Source of the DNA: Dyadobacter psychrophilus
Lineage (GTDB): Bacteria > Bacteroidota > Bacteroidia > Cytophagales > Spirosomataceae
DNA length: 64,000 nt
NCBI RefSeq assembly: GCF_900167945.1
Contig: NZ_FUZA01000002.1
Location: 62,001-126,000 of the forward strand
Reading direction: 5' to 3'
Within the stretch, counting starts at the first letter, position 1, and the number at the start of each line of letters is the position of its first letter. The notes under the pieces were generated by a model. The model was not told where the DNA came from and did not search any database. It saw only the letters and a list, made by a program, of their open reading frames with translations. Positions 47,901 to 56,525 of the stretch are shown here, in pieces. Made by a program: the position numbers and the translations under genes.

Positions 47901-48516
47901 ACTGGCAAAAGGAGCACAATCAAATACGGTCATAGCTGCTCTCGTCAATTCATTTGATCAACTATACAAAAGTGAGGTAGTGAAAAACTTCAAAGTTTTA
48001 CAAGACACTGCTCAGAAAATTAAAGATGCTTACTTCAATTTAATGCAGGTGGTGGTAACTGACATGGCTGCCAAATACACACAGTTACAAACAGATGCGG
48101 AGGCATTATCGAAAGAAATAAAACTTTTGCCAACTGGATTAAATGATGATGCGATTTTAAAGACGACACGTATTGTACAATATTCTGCGCTAAGGACTTC
48201 CGGCATAGTTGATATCGATTTCGATGTAAAAGATAGAAAAACAAGATTTACTTATTCTGAAATTTTATCTTTTATCCAGTTATTCAATAGCTATAAAACG
48301 GATTTGGAGATTATCCAATCTAATCTGATAAGGACAGCGCCGCCAATACCAATACCTATACCCGGTCAACCTGCAACTATACCAATAAGCCGCAAAACCT
48401 ATTCTGCCAAAATACCTGGAAGAAAGGTTAAAGTAGGTGAATATAAAACATGGCTACAGCATGAATTACAAAAAATAGCCGGAGCTGATGCAAATGATGA
48501 AATTGAAATTAATTAA
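44911..48516 (+). CDS. brxC: BREX protein BrxC, large P-loop ATPase
   Basis: A 1201-residue ATPase. The Walker A is WLSGFYGSGKSYFGKLLGY (residues ~64-82), and the Walker B is EKIVFLFDEASEAI near residue 246. The N-terminus (IKDILTIDLSEDIKNVIDLED) is typical of BrxC. Long helical regions follow, and the C-terminal ~40 residues contain a proline-rich linker and a segment ending EIN. The start is GTG 44911; no closer ATG gives the family N-terminus. BrxC is an ORC/Cdc6-like ATPase needed for phage DNA replication block in type I BREX. It starts 15 bases after brxB. Confidence 0.94.
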   Translation: MLIKDILTIDLSEDIKNVIDLEDISEAAIQSEIENYIVTDGLAKEYSDFVSIFTSNIIETGVWLSGFYGSGKSYFGKLLGYMISNVVVNGTPARERILQRFTGIDDEPLIKNSIAKLNSVNARVVFMDIAKQDTQKGLSYALFRNFLRSLELPENEHGFLLYSLMCEAGYSNVCDLVQDKLGKLWEDARNNRTIYIGTIKDIYTGQSHSEADYVQIMTTIREEIKEFSASKLKDELKAYLKVVSDEKIVFLFDEASEAINQKKFTLLDLEGLSESLSSLGGKVWTIAIAQEKLDDVINNSNINKAQLTKVTDRFKTKIHLEATEVDVIIRSRLLKKKDSAIDSLKEHYKSNSGKIADHSGLTGAGKTESADSFVTYYPFYQNQFGLLQNFLFGRQGYTSTKVAARGMIITTYDILKHEIQNEQVFNVATGWQIAKEAQPQPPVLLVNRYVNADTIFKNEHIDLSGRHLLETIHFLTEAEIATTSLSNIVKSYIKTPEEYHSVQGLVATALETLVEHKVLLVSNGTYRITSDLEQRLLDEMNQYPVQVFKKKQQVIAAFKNSQTVKNLAKVSDNNTNYEFYITSDNDDELTSPALKQLKIKVKSLYSFGDDRSSDVEQIKVQYQNDKDTIWLAPDNTSFKEIDRLLDEIEKIKFLEGKYVNPNSDEGIIVRVFQGERSSKENRLKELVEHSLMQGNSIYLYNSIQLDKNAWQSVLNGVQRQVIQNVFSQRLSAQLPDSIAERIIKETNNNRLHTYFTSYGADFQFYDTQGIFIGDTLRPAEQILFKIRNTFFDGATLEKDFEQPPTGFAYGTVISTVAALMRGGKIMAKYNGSEKFSWRDEGVATIFSSAREFRKAAFKAISKSLSTTQKNKIVGSLQDLECETHIGKKIDWNTNDFDLVNAVRDLAKRFVEKVDDMKRLNKDFNTLFANLEICQLHLKSFNGAVSEVNYIDKAESFIVDSEGYSNSIREVEKAEKFTRNHLDKIRNWKVFADAVADELAKGAQSNTVIAALVNSFDQLYKSEVVKNFKVLQDTAQKIKDAYFNLMQVVVTDMAAKYTQLQTDAEALSKEIKLLPTGLNDDAILKTTRIVQYSALRTSGIVDIDFDVKDRKTRFTYSEILSFIQLFNSYKTDLEIIQSNLIRTAPPIPIPIPGQPATIPISRKTYSAKIPGRKVKVGEYKTWLQHELQKIAGADANDEIEIN

Positions 48517-48526
48517 ATAGTACTAA

Positions 48527-51500
48527 ATGAAACTCTCCGATCATACTGAACATATTAGAAAATTAATTGATTCTGCCTTCCGTAACAGGTTGGGAAGAAT
48601 GGGTATTGACGAGGATAAGCTTTCCGATCTAAATTCTATTCCAAATGAATATCACTCGGATAGGAAGAAAATAGAAATTATCAGGGAAGTATTAATTGCT
48701 GAAACAGGATCGGTTGCTGAGGCTTATGAAAAGTTGGTAGAAGAATTCACTTTTACGTTGTTCAACAGACTTGCAGCTATTAAAGTGATGGAAGCGCATA
48801 CACTTCATCCCGAAATAGTTACCAGAAGGAGTCAACATGGGGATCGGTCTTTCGCTCATAAACATTGGTTAGAGCAAAATCCTGATTCCAGGAATGAAGA
48901 AATGGAAGGGTTGGTCCATTTCATTGAGCATGAATTAAATGCCTTATCTACCGATATTCCGCTGTTTAGCCTTGCACATCCTTACCATTTAATGCCCACA
49001 GCCATTGAGCTAAACAATATCATTAATGCCTTTAATAAGGTGGAAACAGATTCTCAGATAGAAGATGAGATTTGGCAAAGTGATGATGTTTTGGGTTGGT
49101 TATATGAAAGTTATAATATCTTTAAAAAAGAGTTACACGACGATAGCGGGCTGAAAACTGAATACAATAAAGTATCTATTCAAAGCCAATATTATACACC
49201 GAGTTGGGTAGTGAAATTTTTGGTAGATAATAGCCTTGGGAAATTGTATTTGGAAATGTACCCGGATAGCGACATTAAGAATCGATACAAAATTGCAAAT
49301 GTCCCTAATATAAGGACAAGAGATACCAAGCCACTAACGGATATCAAAATAATTGACCCCGCAACAGGCAGCGGAAACTTTCTTTTGTATGCCTTTGATT
49401 TGTTTTATGATTTATATACAGACCAAATTGACAATTATGGAGCAGATTATGATGACCGTAAGATTGCAGAGCTTATAATTGCTCATAATCTGCATGGAGT
49501 AGATTTGGATGACCGTGCAATTCAATTAGCACAATTAGGCCTATACATTAAAGCAAAGCGTAAAAAGCGCTCTGTGAAAATAGAACATTTTAATATTGTC
49601 AGTTCTGATTTCTTTCTACCAAACTTTGAGGAGGTAAAATCTATATTCGAGGAGAATTTAGAGCTAGGTGAGCGAGAGAGAAAAATCATAGCTGACTTAT
49701 GGGACGATCTTCAGAATGCTTACAAATTTGGAGCATTGATTAGATTGGAAGAGAAAATGAGTTTAAAATGGTTTGGAAATAAGGCCAACGATAGAACTAC
49801 TCAAATTACTTTGTTTGGACAAGAAAATTTAGATGACTTTGAGAAGTTCCGTAAGGAGTTTTTTGAAAATCTCCAAAAAGCTGTAGCTCAAAATACGGCT
49901 CGTCAGGGTCAAAGCTTCCTTAATACCAAAACACAGGATGCAATTACTTTTTTGCAACTGCTTACACAAAAATATGATGTAGCGGTGGCTAATCCGCCTT
50001 ATACAGATAGTTCAGATTTTGGCTTAGAATTAAAAAGCTTTATTGATTCAAATTATAGGAAGCCATATAAGTTCAACTCAAATTTATATGCCACTTTTAT
50101 AAAGAGGTGCTATGAGTTACTTGATGATAATGGAAAAATGGCTTTGGTTCATCCACTTACCTTCATGTATATCAAGACTTTCGCAGATGTAAGAAAGTTT
50201 ATTATTGAAAAACTGCATATTAACATTTTTGTCGAGTATGGAAATAGTAATCTTTTTGGTGCGGTATTGGTTGATCCAGTATTTTATGTATTTGAAAAAA
50301 TAGAAAATAAAAAAACATCTTTGTTCATCTCATTAGACCAATATACAAGAACGTCTAATGAAAAGAATAAAAAGGAATATTGCTTAAAAGCATTAGATGA
50401 TAATTGGTTAGGAGCTTCTAATCAACATAATTTTACGATAGAGCAGTCCAAGTTAAAAAATATCGAAGGTTGGCCTTTTATTTATTGGCTCTCTGATGGG
50501 TTTAGAGAAAAGTTTAAAGAGAAATCGCTTAATGATGTTCTAAACGCTAGACAAGGAATAGCTACTGGTGATAACGACAGATGTATTAGGTTCTGGTGGG
50601 AGATAAATGTAGGTGATATTTCATTTGAAACTAACGATGAAAAGAAATGGAAATTTTATTCAAAGGGTGGGCCGTTCAATAAATGGTATGGTAATTTTTG
50701 GTGTGTGATAGATTTTAGTTCATCAGGCTATAACTTTTTGTTGAATAATGGCAATCATTTACCAAGTAGGATTTTCTACTTTCAAGAAGGAGTTACATAT
50801 TCAGCATCTGGTCAAAAAGGTATTTCATTCAGGTATATGCCTAAAAATCAATTATTTGATGTGGGAGGCTCTTGTATATTTATGGGGGAATATTCAAATG
50901 TAAACTATTCCCTCGCTTTATTAAATTCACATTTATCCTTCTATATTGCGGATTGTCTTAATCCTACTGTCAATACCCAAGTTGGAGATTTAAAAAGAAT
51001 TCCTTTTGTAAAGCCAACTCAAAGTTTGGAAGATAAAATTTCTGACTTAGCCAGAAAAAATATAGAAATTAAAAAGAACCTAGCTTCCTTTAGGTTAATT
51101 GAAAACAATTTTATAATAAATCCATTATCTACTAATTCGGTTGCTTCATTAAAAGATCGATTATTGGTATATCTTAATTTTGAGAATGCGGAAATAGTTC
51201 AGGTACTCTTGAATGAATCTGTCATCAATGAACTTATTTTTAATGTATATGAATTAAGTGAGGATGATAAGCAACTAGTTGAAACAAAGATGGGTAAGTC
51301 TGTGGGCGGACTTCCCATATTAGAAATAGCCAGAACTTCATATTTGTCTGAGCAAAAACCCGAATTGGAGACAACAGTTCAATACTTAGAAGCGCTCATT
51401 CATATAGAATTTGATAACTCACAAGTTAAAACGATTAAAGATGGGTTGGTTTCCTTGTACCAAAGTAATAACAACTTAGAGGAATTTTGCACTCGGCACC

Positions 51501-52225
51501 AGGTTAATCCAATAAATGTATGGTATTGGTTTAAGGAGAGCAGAATATTACCACAGGCTTGGGCGACTGAAATAACCATGGAATTTTTGGCAGATGCCTT
51601 TCGTGCAATTCTTATGGCAGATGAAGATGGCATAATACCTTTAGTTAGATTGCCTGGCGAGCCACGTCTAATGGATCGGTTTGAAGAATATTGTTACAGC
51701 CAAGGCTTTACCTCGGCTCAAATTATGCAATTGGATGCTTTAGTTGGTCGCCCAATCAATGAATACATTGAAAATCATTTCTTCAAAAATTTAGGTGATC
51801 ATTTGAATTTGTTTATGTATTTGCCTAAAACCCCTTTTATCTGGCATCTCAGTAGTGGAGTACATCAAGGTTTTGAGGCATATACTATTATTTATAAGTG
51901 GAATAGAGATAGCCTTTATAAGTTAAAAAGCAACTATTTAAGTAACCGCATCGAAAGTCTACAATATCGTTTACAGCAAATTGCGGATAATAACACGGGA
52001 CAGGCGCAAACCGAAAAGGAAACTATTAGATTGCAGTTGCAAGAAATAGAATCATTCGCAAAGAAGATAGATGAACTCATTGCCGAAGGGTATGATCCGA
52101 AACTAGATGACGGTGTGGGTAAGAACATTGCGCCATTGCAGGCAAAAGGAATGCTAAGGGCAGAAGTGCTAAAAGCATCGGGCAAGAATTCTCAGTTACA
52201 GAAATACTTAAATGCTGACTGGTAA
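48527..52225 (+). CDS. pglX: BREX adenine-specific DNA methyltransferase PglX
   Basis: A 1232-residue class I N6-adenine methyltransferase that marks host DNA at a non-palindromic site and provides self/non-self discrimination. The SAM-binding motif I is DPATGSGNFLLYAFDL near residue 277, and the catalytic motif IV NPPYT is at about residue 488. The C-terminal half holds the target recognition region. Length is normal (about 1200), there is no frameshift and I see no long homopolymer that would suggest phase variation. It ends exactly on the start of pglZ (TAATG overlap). Confidence 0.95.
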   Translation: MKLSDHTEHIRKLIDSAFRNRLGRMGIDEDKLSDLNSIPNEYHSDRKKIEIIREVLIAETGSVAEAYEKLVEEFTFTLFNRLAAIKVMEAHTLHPEIVTRRSQHGDRSFAHKHWLEQNPDSRNEEMEGLVHFIEHELNALSTDIPLFSLAHPYHLMPTAIELNNIINAFNKVETDSQIEDEIWQSDDVLGWLYESYNIFKKELHDDSGLKTEYNKVSIQSQYYTPSWVVKFLVDNSLGKLYLEMYPDSDIKNRYKIANVPNIRTRDTKPLTDIKIIDPATGSGNFLLYAFDLFYDLYTDQIDNYGADYDDRKIAELIIAHNLHGVDLDDRAIQLAQLGLYIKAKRKKRSVKIEHFNIVSSDFFLPNFEEVKSIFEENLELGERERKIIADLWDDLQNAYKFGALIRLEEKMSLKWFGNKANDRTTQITLFGQENLDDFEKFRKEFFENLQKAVAQNTARQGQSFLNTKTQDAITFLQLLTQKYDVAVANPPYTDSSDFGLELKSFIDSNYRKPYKFNSNLYATFIKRCYELLDDNGKMALVHPLTFMYIKTFADVRKFIIEKLHINIFVEYGNSNLFGAVLVDPVFYVFEKIENKKTSLFISLDQYTRTSNEKNKKEYCLKALDDNWLGASNQHNFTIEQSKLKNIEGWPFIYWLSDGFREKFKEKSLNDVLNARQGIATGDNDRCIRFWWEINVGDISFETNDEKKWKFYSKGGPFNKWYGNFWCVIDFSSSGYNFLLNNGNHLPSRIFYFQEGVTYSASGQKGISFRYMPKNQLFDVGGSCIFMGEYSNVNYSLALLNSHLSFYIADCLNPTVNTQVGDLKRIPFVKPTQSLEDKISDLARKNIEIKKNLASFRLIENNFIINPLSTNSVASLKDRLLVYLNFENAEIVQVLLNESVINELIFNVYELSEDDKQLVETKMGKSVGGLPILEIARTSYLSEQKPELETTVQYLEALIHIEFDNSQVKTIKDGLVSLYQSNNNLEEFCTRHQVNPINVWYWFKESRILPQAWATEITMEFLADAFRAILMADEDGIIPLVRLPGEPRLMDRFEEYCYSQGFTSAQIMQLDALVGRPINEYIENHFFKNLGDHLNLFMYLPKTPFIWHLSSGVHQGFEAYTIIYKWNRDSLYKLKSNYLSNRIESLQYRLQQIADNNTGQAQTEKETIRLQLQEIESFAKKIDELIAEGYDPKLDDGVGKNIAPLQAKGMLRAEVLKASGKNSQLQKYLNADW

Positions 52226-54465
52226 TGACAGAACAATGGCTTTTAGACGATATAAGTAAGTTAATTCAACACCGTAATCGGATTGTTTTACTGGATCCTA
52301 CCGGACAGTGCAGTTTTGTGCTGCCCATTTTGCGAAAAAATCACATTGAAGTGCTTCAAACAGATCCTGGTATTAAAGAGACTTGGAAACGTGAAAAAGA
52401 AGAGCTCATGTTGCGATATGAGGCGGAAACAACTTTAAAAGATAAACCACTCATATTTTATATAACCCGGCCACAGAGCAACCTTAGTTTTTTATTTGAT
52501 TATTGTTTCACTCACGGATTGCTTGATCTCAGCCATCCGCAGGAGTGGCTAAAAAAGAAAATATTTGTAAGCACTGGCTTGCAGGTAGAATTGGATAATC
52601 CGATGCTGCTAACTGTGGCCAAGTTAGGTCAGGAAAAAGATCTTGCCTGGTGGAGGAAAATTGTGCAAAAATTAGAGGAGCTTATTAACCTTGATGATGA
52701 ACTACTTCCTTTTGTCCATAATCCGGAAGAATATCTCGCTAACAAGGATACAGATATAAAAAGGCTATTTGAAGAAAAGGTACATGAGTTATTAGGTCAG
52801 CAATATATAAGTAAGCCAGCCACAACCTTGGCCGACGAAGTAGTTAAAAGAATGCTGGATGGTCTGGCTAACAATGAAATAAGCGAAACGCTGCTGAGTT
52901 TGTACTATAAATGGGCTGATAGCGCGACTTATAGGTCTTCCTTAGAAAATTACATCGGATCGTATAAACTAAACGGCAGCACAAATCCATGGAATGCTCA
53001 TCCCGATCATTGCTTTGAGAAACTGGATTTAATTGCATTAAGACAGATCACGGAAAATGTAAGAGATAAGTCTTTCGTGAGCGAAATACTCCTAAAATTA
53101 AATAAGAGAATATCTCCCACTAAGACACAACTGTTTGCCCCCAAGTGGTGGAAAGACGTTTGGACCTTGTTTTCTGCGGATACCAAGTCTTTATCTGGCT
53201 GCACAGGTCTAAACTCCTTTATTGAATATTACACGGGCTCATTTTCAAAAGTTGACAGAGCGATTCGGAGCTTATATGTTGAATTCCTTAACGACGAAGC
53301 TTTAATGAGGCCAATGCAAGAACATTATGAAAATATGAACCATATTGTTCTTGATACCTGGTTTGGTTTTAATTCGGCTTACAAGTCAGATCAGCAAGGA
53401 TATTTACCAAAATTAATAGGCGCTGCAAAATCAAAAATAGCAGTTATAGTGGGTGATGGTGTACGTTATGAAATAGCAGACTTTGTGGCCTCCGAACTAC
53501 AAAAGCATTTTAAAGTGGAAAGAGAGGTAATGTTGGCAGATATGCCTTCTGAAACTGAACATAATATGAGTGCTTTGTATGTAGGCGATAACAAAGTAAT
53601 TCCTATCCATAAAGAACGGGAGTTGCAGTTAACGAAGAATACAGGTAAAAATATCTCGTATATGCCGTTGGAAAAATTAAACTATGGCACAGAAGCCGAC
53701 ATTTTAGTCCTGACTTATAAGGACATTGATTCAGCAGGAGAAAAGTTACAGCATGGTTCTTTGAAACTATTCTCAGAATTTGAGGAGGTTTTAATTAATA
53801 AAATAACGCTCTTGCTAAATATGGGTTTTGAGGAAGTGTACCTCGTTACAGATCACGGTTTTGTATTAACAGGGTTACTGGATGAAGCAGATAAAATCGA
53901 CTCAAACGTAACTGGCAAAAAAGATGTACATGAGCGTTTCATACGTACAGTCGATCGGCAAAATAATGACGATCTACTGTCATTCGAAAAAGCGTACGGC
54001 GAATACAAATATTTATATGCTGCAAAAAACCACCGGCCATTTAAATCTAAAGGTGTTTACGGCTTTTCACATGGCGGCTTTACTCCGCAAGAAATCATCA
54101 TTCCAAAATTCAGATTTACAAAAGCAAAAACCGGAACATCCAAGCTGGAAGTTTTTATTGCAAATAAGTCAGAGCTGAGTGATGTGCCAAGCGAACATTT
54201 CGTAGTAAAATTACAAGCAACCAAGTCAATATCAGATCTTTTTGGAGCACAAAGGAAAGTGATTATAAAACTTTATGCCGGTAATGCTGAATTTAAAAGC
54301 AGTGATGCTATTACTATGAAAACCGGGGACATAGAGAAGATCGAGCTTTCCTTTGGAAATAATGCTCAGATACAGGCGGTGTTACTGGATGCAGTGACCC
54401 AGGAACAATTGGATAGCATAACCATTAATAAATCTAACCTTCGGGATTTAGGCGGATTATTTTAA
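52225..54465 (+). CDS. pglZ: BREX alkaline-phosphatase-fold protein PglZ
   Basis: A 746-residue PglZ protein. The alkaline-phosphatase-like core shows the metal-site motifs IAVIVGDGVRYEIADFVA (residue ~410) and VYLVTDHGFVL (residue ~542), then HRPFKSKGVYGFSHGGFTPQEIIIP near 610. The N-terminal ~370 residues are helical. A PglZ-type core is required for BREX. It is coupled to pglX by a one-base overlap and followed 11 bases later by brxL. Confidence 0.94.
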   Translation: MTEQWLLDDISKLIQHRNRIVLLDPTGQCSFVLPILRKNHIEVLQTDPGIKETWKREKEELMLRYEAETTLKDKPLIFYITRPQSNLSFLFDYCFTHGLLDLSHPQEWLKKKIFVSTGLQVELDNPMLLTVAKLGQEKDLAWWRKIVQKLEELINLDDELLPFVHNPEEYLANKDTDIKRLFEEKVHELLGQQYISKPATTLADEVVKRMLDGLANNEISETLLSLYYKWADSATYRSSLENYIGSYKLNGSTNPWNAHPDHCFEKLDLIALRQITENVRDKSFVSEILLKLNKRISPTKTQLFAPKWWKDVWTLFSADTKSLSGCTGLNSFIEYYTGSFSKVDRAIRSLYVEFLNDEALMRPMQEHYENMNHIVLDTWFGFNSAYKSDQQGYLPKLIGAAKSKIAVIVGDGVRYEIADFVASELQKHFKVEREVMLADMPSETEHNMSALYVGDNKVIPIHKERELQLTKNTGKNISYMPLEKLNYGTEADILVLTYKDIDSAGEKLQHGSLKLFSEFEEVLINKITLLLNMGFEEVYLVTDHGFVLTGLLDEADKIDSNVTGKKDVHERFIRTVDRQNNDDLLSFEKAYGEYKYLYAAKNHRPFKSKGVYGFSHGGFTPQEIIIPKFRFTKAKTGTSKLEVFIANKSELSDVPSEHFVVKLQATKSISDLFGAQRKVIIKLYAGNAEFKSSDAITMKTGDIEKIELSFGNNAQIQAVLLDAVTQEQLDSITINKSNLRDLGGLF

Positions 54466-54476
54466 TACGAAATCAC

Positions 54477-56525
54477 ATGATAGTTTTAGACGAGTTAGAT
54501 AAAAAAGCATTAGATCACTTCAGGGGTTTCGTAGTAAAAAAAGATCTTGTTGGTATTATAAAGGGTGGCGCAAATGTGCCTGCTTTTGTATTGGAATATC
54601 TGTTAGCTAACACCTGCAGTACAGAAGATGAAGATAAGTTAAAAGAGGGAATGGAGAATGTAAAGAAAATTCTCCGTGATCATTACATCAATCCAGAAGA
54701 AAGTTCCTTAATTCAGTCAAAGCTACGTGAAAAAGGCAAGTACAGAATTATCGACAAAATCTCAGTCGATCTGGATCCTCAAAGAGACCGTTACTGGGCT
54801 AATGTTAGCAACAGCAATATAAAAAAAGCCAATATCAGTGATGAGTTGGTACGAACCCATGAAAAGTTATTGCTAGGAGGAATCTGGGCAATAATTGAAA
54901 TGGAATACGATCCTATGATTACAGTTGGTAATACAGTTTACCCGTTCGTAGTAAGGGATATCAGACCTATACAATTATCAAGTTTTGATAATTCTAAAAT
55001 TTCTGAGAAAAGAAAAGATTTCACAACTGCCGAATGGAAGACCTTACTGTTAAGAAGTGCAGGCTATGAGCCTTACAGTGAAGGGCTTGAAGAGAGAAAA
55101 TTAAATTTGCTATTATGTCGCCTTATTCCATTGGTTGAAGCCAATTTCAATATGGTGGAGTTGGGGCCTCGTTCTTCCGGTAAGTCATATATCTATAAAG
55201 AAATAACACCGTATGCAATATTGATTTCAGGTGGACAAGGATCCGTTGCTCAACTATTTGTGAATAATACGTCTGGCAGGGTAGGTGCCGTTGGTATGTG
55301 GGATGCGATTTGTTTTGACGAGAGTACCGACAAACTTTTCAAAGACAGAGACGCCATTCCGCTGATGAAGGATTATATGGAGTCGGGTTCATTCTCAAGA
55401 GCAAAAGGAGGAGAGATTTCGGGCTCAGCTTCTATTATTTTGAATGGAAACATCAACCAACCGGTTGAAACAGTTTTGCAAACTTCTCATTTGTTCAGTC
55501 CATTGTCGGATGAAGTAAATTATGATACAGCGTTTTTGGACCGGATTAACTTATTCTTACCTGGGTGGGAGATAACCAAATTTAGCCCTAAGAATTTCAC
55601 AAATCATTTTGGATTTAGTACGGATTTCTTTTCAGAAATCTTGAAATCACAACGTAAGATCACCTTCTACGATGCAATAGACAAATATTTTACACTCGGC
55701 GCTCACCTTAAACAAAGGGATTCGAAATCGGTTCGTCGGATCGTTTCCGGATTCATCAAACTACTTCATCCTGATGGAAACTATACTAAGGAAGACATCA
55801 GGGAGTACCTGATTACCGCAATGGAAATGAGAAGGAGGGTTAAGGAACAGTTGAAACGGATAGGCGGTATGGAGTTTTGGGATACAAACTTCTCATATCT
55901 TGACAAGGAGACTCAGGAAGAGATATTTGTTGGTTTACCAGAGGAGAGAGGTTCTTCTCTAATAGAAAGTAATCCCCTTCCTCCTGGTGTATGCTATACC
56001 GCAACAAGTGATGGTGAAAATAATTCCTTGGTTAAAATAGAAGTAGTTGCTCTCCGAGGAAGTGGTAAGGTAAATGTGACTGGAACCAGTAATCAAGGAG
56101 TCAAAGAAAATATAAAGAATACCTATAACTATTTAAGAGCCAACGAAAAGAGTATTTTAAATGAACAGCATTCGCTTTCAGGTTATGATTTAAATATTCA
56201 AGTAAGTAACCTCATGGGTGCGTTCATTAGTGGAGGCATCGGTAGCGCAGTATACGTTGGTATTATTTCTGCGATTTATAAGAAGAATTTAAAGCCTGGC
56301 CTTGCTGTTCTGGGGAACATTTCAATTGGAGGAGCTATGGAGCGAGCGATGAATTTTGCAGAAAAGATTACACTGCTTTCAGAAAATGGAGCAAAGACAG
56401 TTCTTGTACCAATTGCAAATTTAAGTGAAATGACAACTTTACCTCAAAGTATTTTAGGAGAAACTGACATTCCGTTTTTTGCTAATAGCCAGATGTTGCT
56501 TCAAAAGGCGGTTTTGGGAGAGTGA
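54477..56525 (+). CDS. brxL: BREX Lon-like AAA+ protein BrxL
   Basis: A 682-residue protein, last of the six canonical type I BREX genes. The AAA+ part has Walker A VELGPRSSGKSYIYKE near residue 230 and Walker B WDAICFDESTD. The N-terminal region (YRIIDKISVDLDPQRDRYWANVSN) is the BrxL-specific DUF. The C-terminal domain is Lon-protease-like (SLSGYDLNIQVSNLMGAFISGGIGSAVYVGIISAIY; ISIGGAMERAMNFAEK). BrxL proteins form ring assemblies on DNA. Its stop overlaps the GTG of the GHKL-ATPase gene by four bases. Confidence 0.94.
   Translation: MIVLDELDKKALDHFRGFVVKKDLVGIIKGGANVPAFVLEYLLANTCSTEDEDKLKEGMENVKKILRDHYINPEESSLIQSKLREKGKYRIIDKISVDLDPQRDRYWANVSNSNIKKANISDELVRTHEKLLLGGIWAIIEMEYDPMITVGNTVYPFVVRDIRPIQLSSFDNSKISEKRKDFTTAEWKTLLLRSAGYEPYSEGLEERKLNLLLCRLIPLVEANFNMVELGPRSSGKSYIYKEITPYAILISGGQGSVAQLFVNNTSGRVGAVGMWDAICFDESTDKLFKDRDAIPLMKDYMESGSFSRAKGGEISGSASIILNGNINQPVETVLQTSHLFSPLSDEVNYDTAFLDRINLFLPGWEITKFSPKNFTNHFGFSTDFFSEILKSQRKITFYDAIDKYFTLGAHLKQRDSKSVRRIVSGFIKLLHPDGNYTKEDIREYLITAMEMRRRVKEQLKRIGGMEFWDTNFSYLDKETQEEIFVGLPEERGSSLIESNPLPPGVCYTATSDGENNSLVKIEVVALRGSGKVNVTGTSNQGVKENIKNTYNYLRANEKSILNEQHSLSGYDLNIQVSNLMGAFISGGIGSAVYVGIISAIYKKNLKPGLAVLGNISIGGAMERAMNFAEKITLLSENGAKTVLVPIANLSEMTTLPQSILGETDIPFFANSQMLLQKAVLGE

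Noticed and set aside
48527-52225. Phase variation of pglX
   Set aside because: No long homopolymer or tandem repeat within the frame, and no inverted partial copy nearby.
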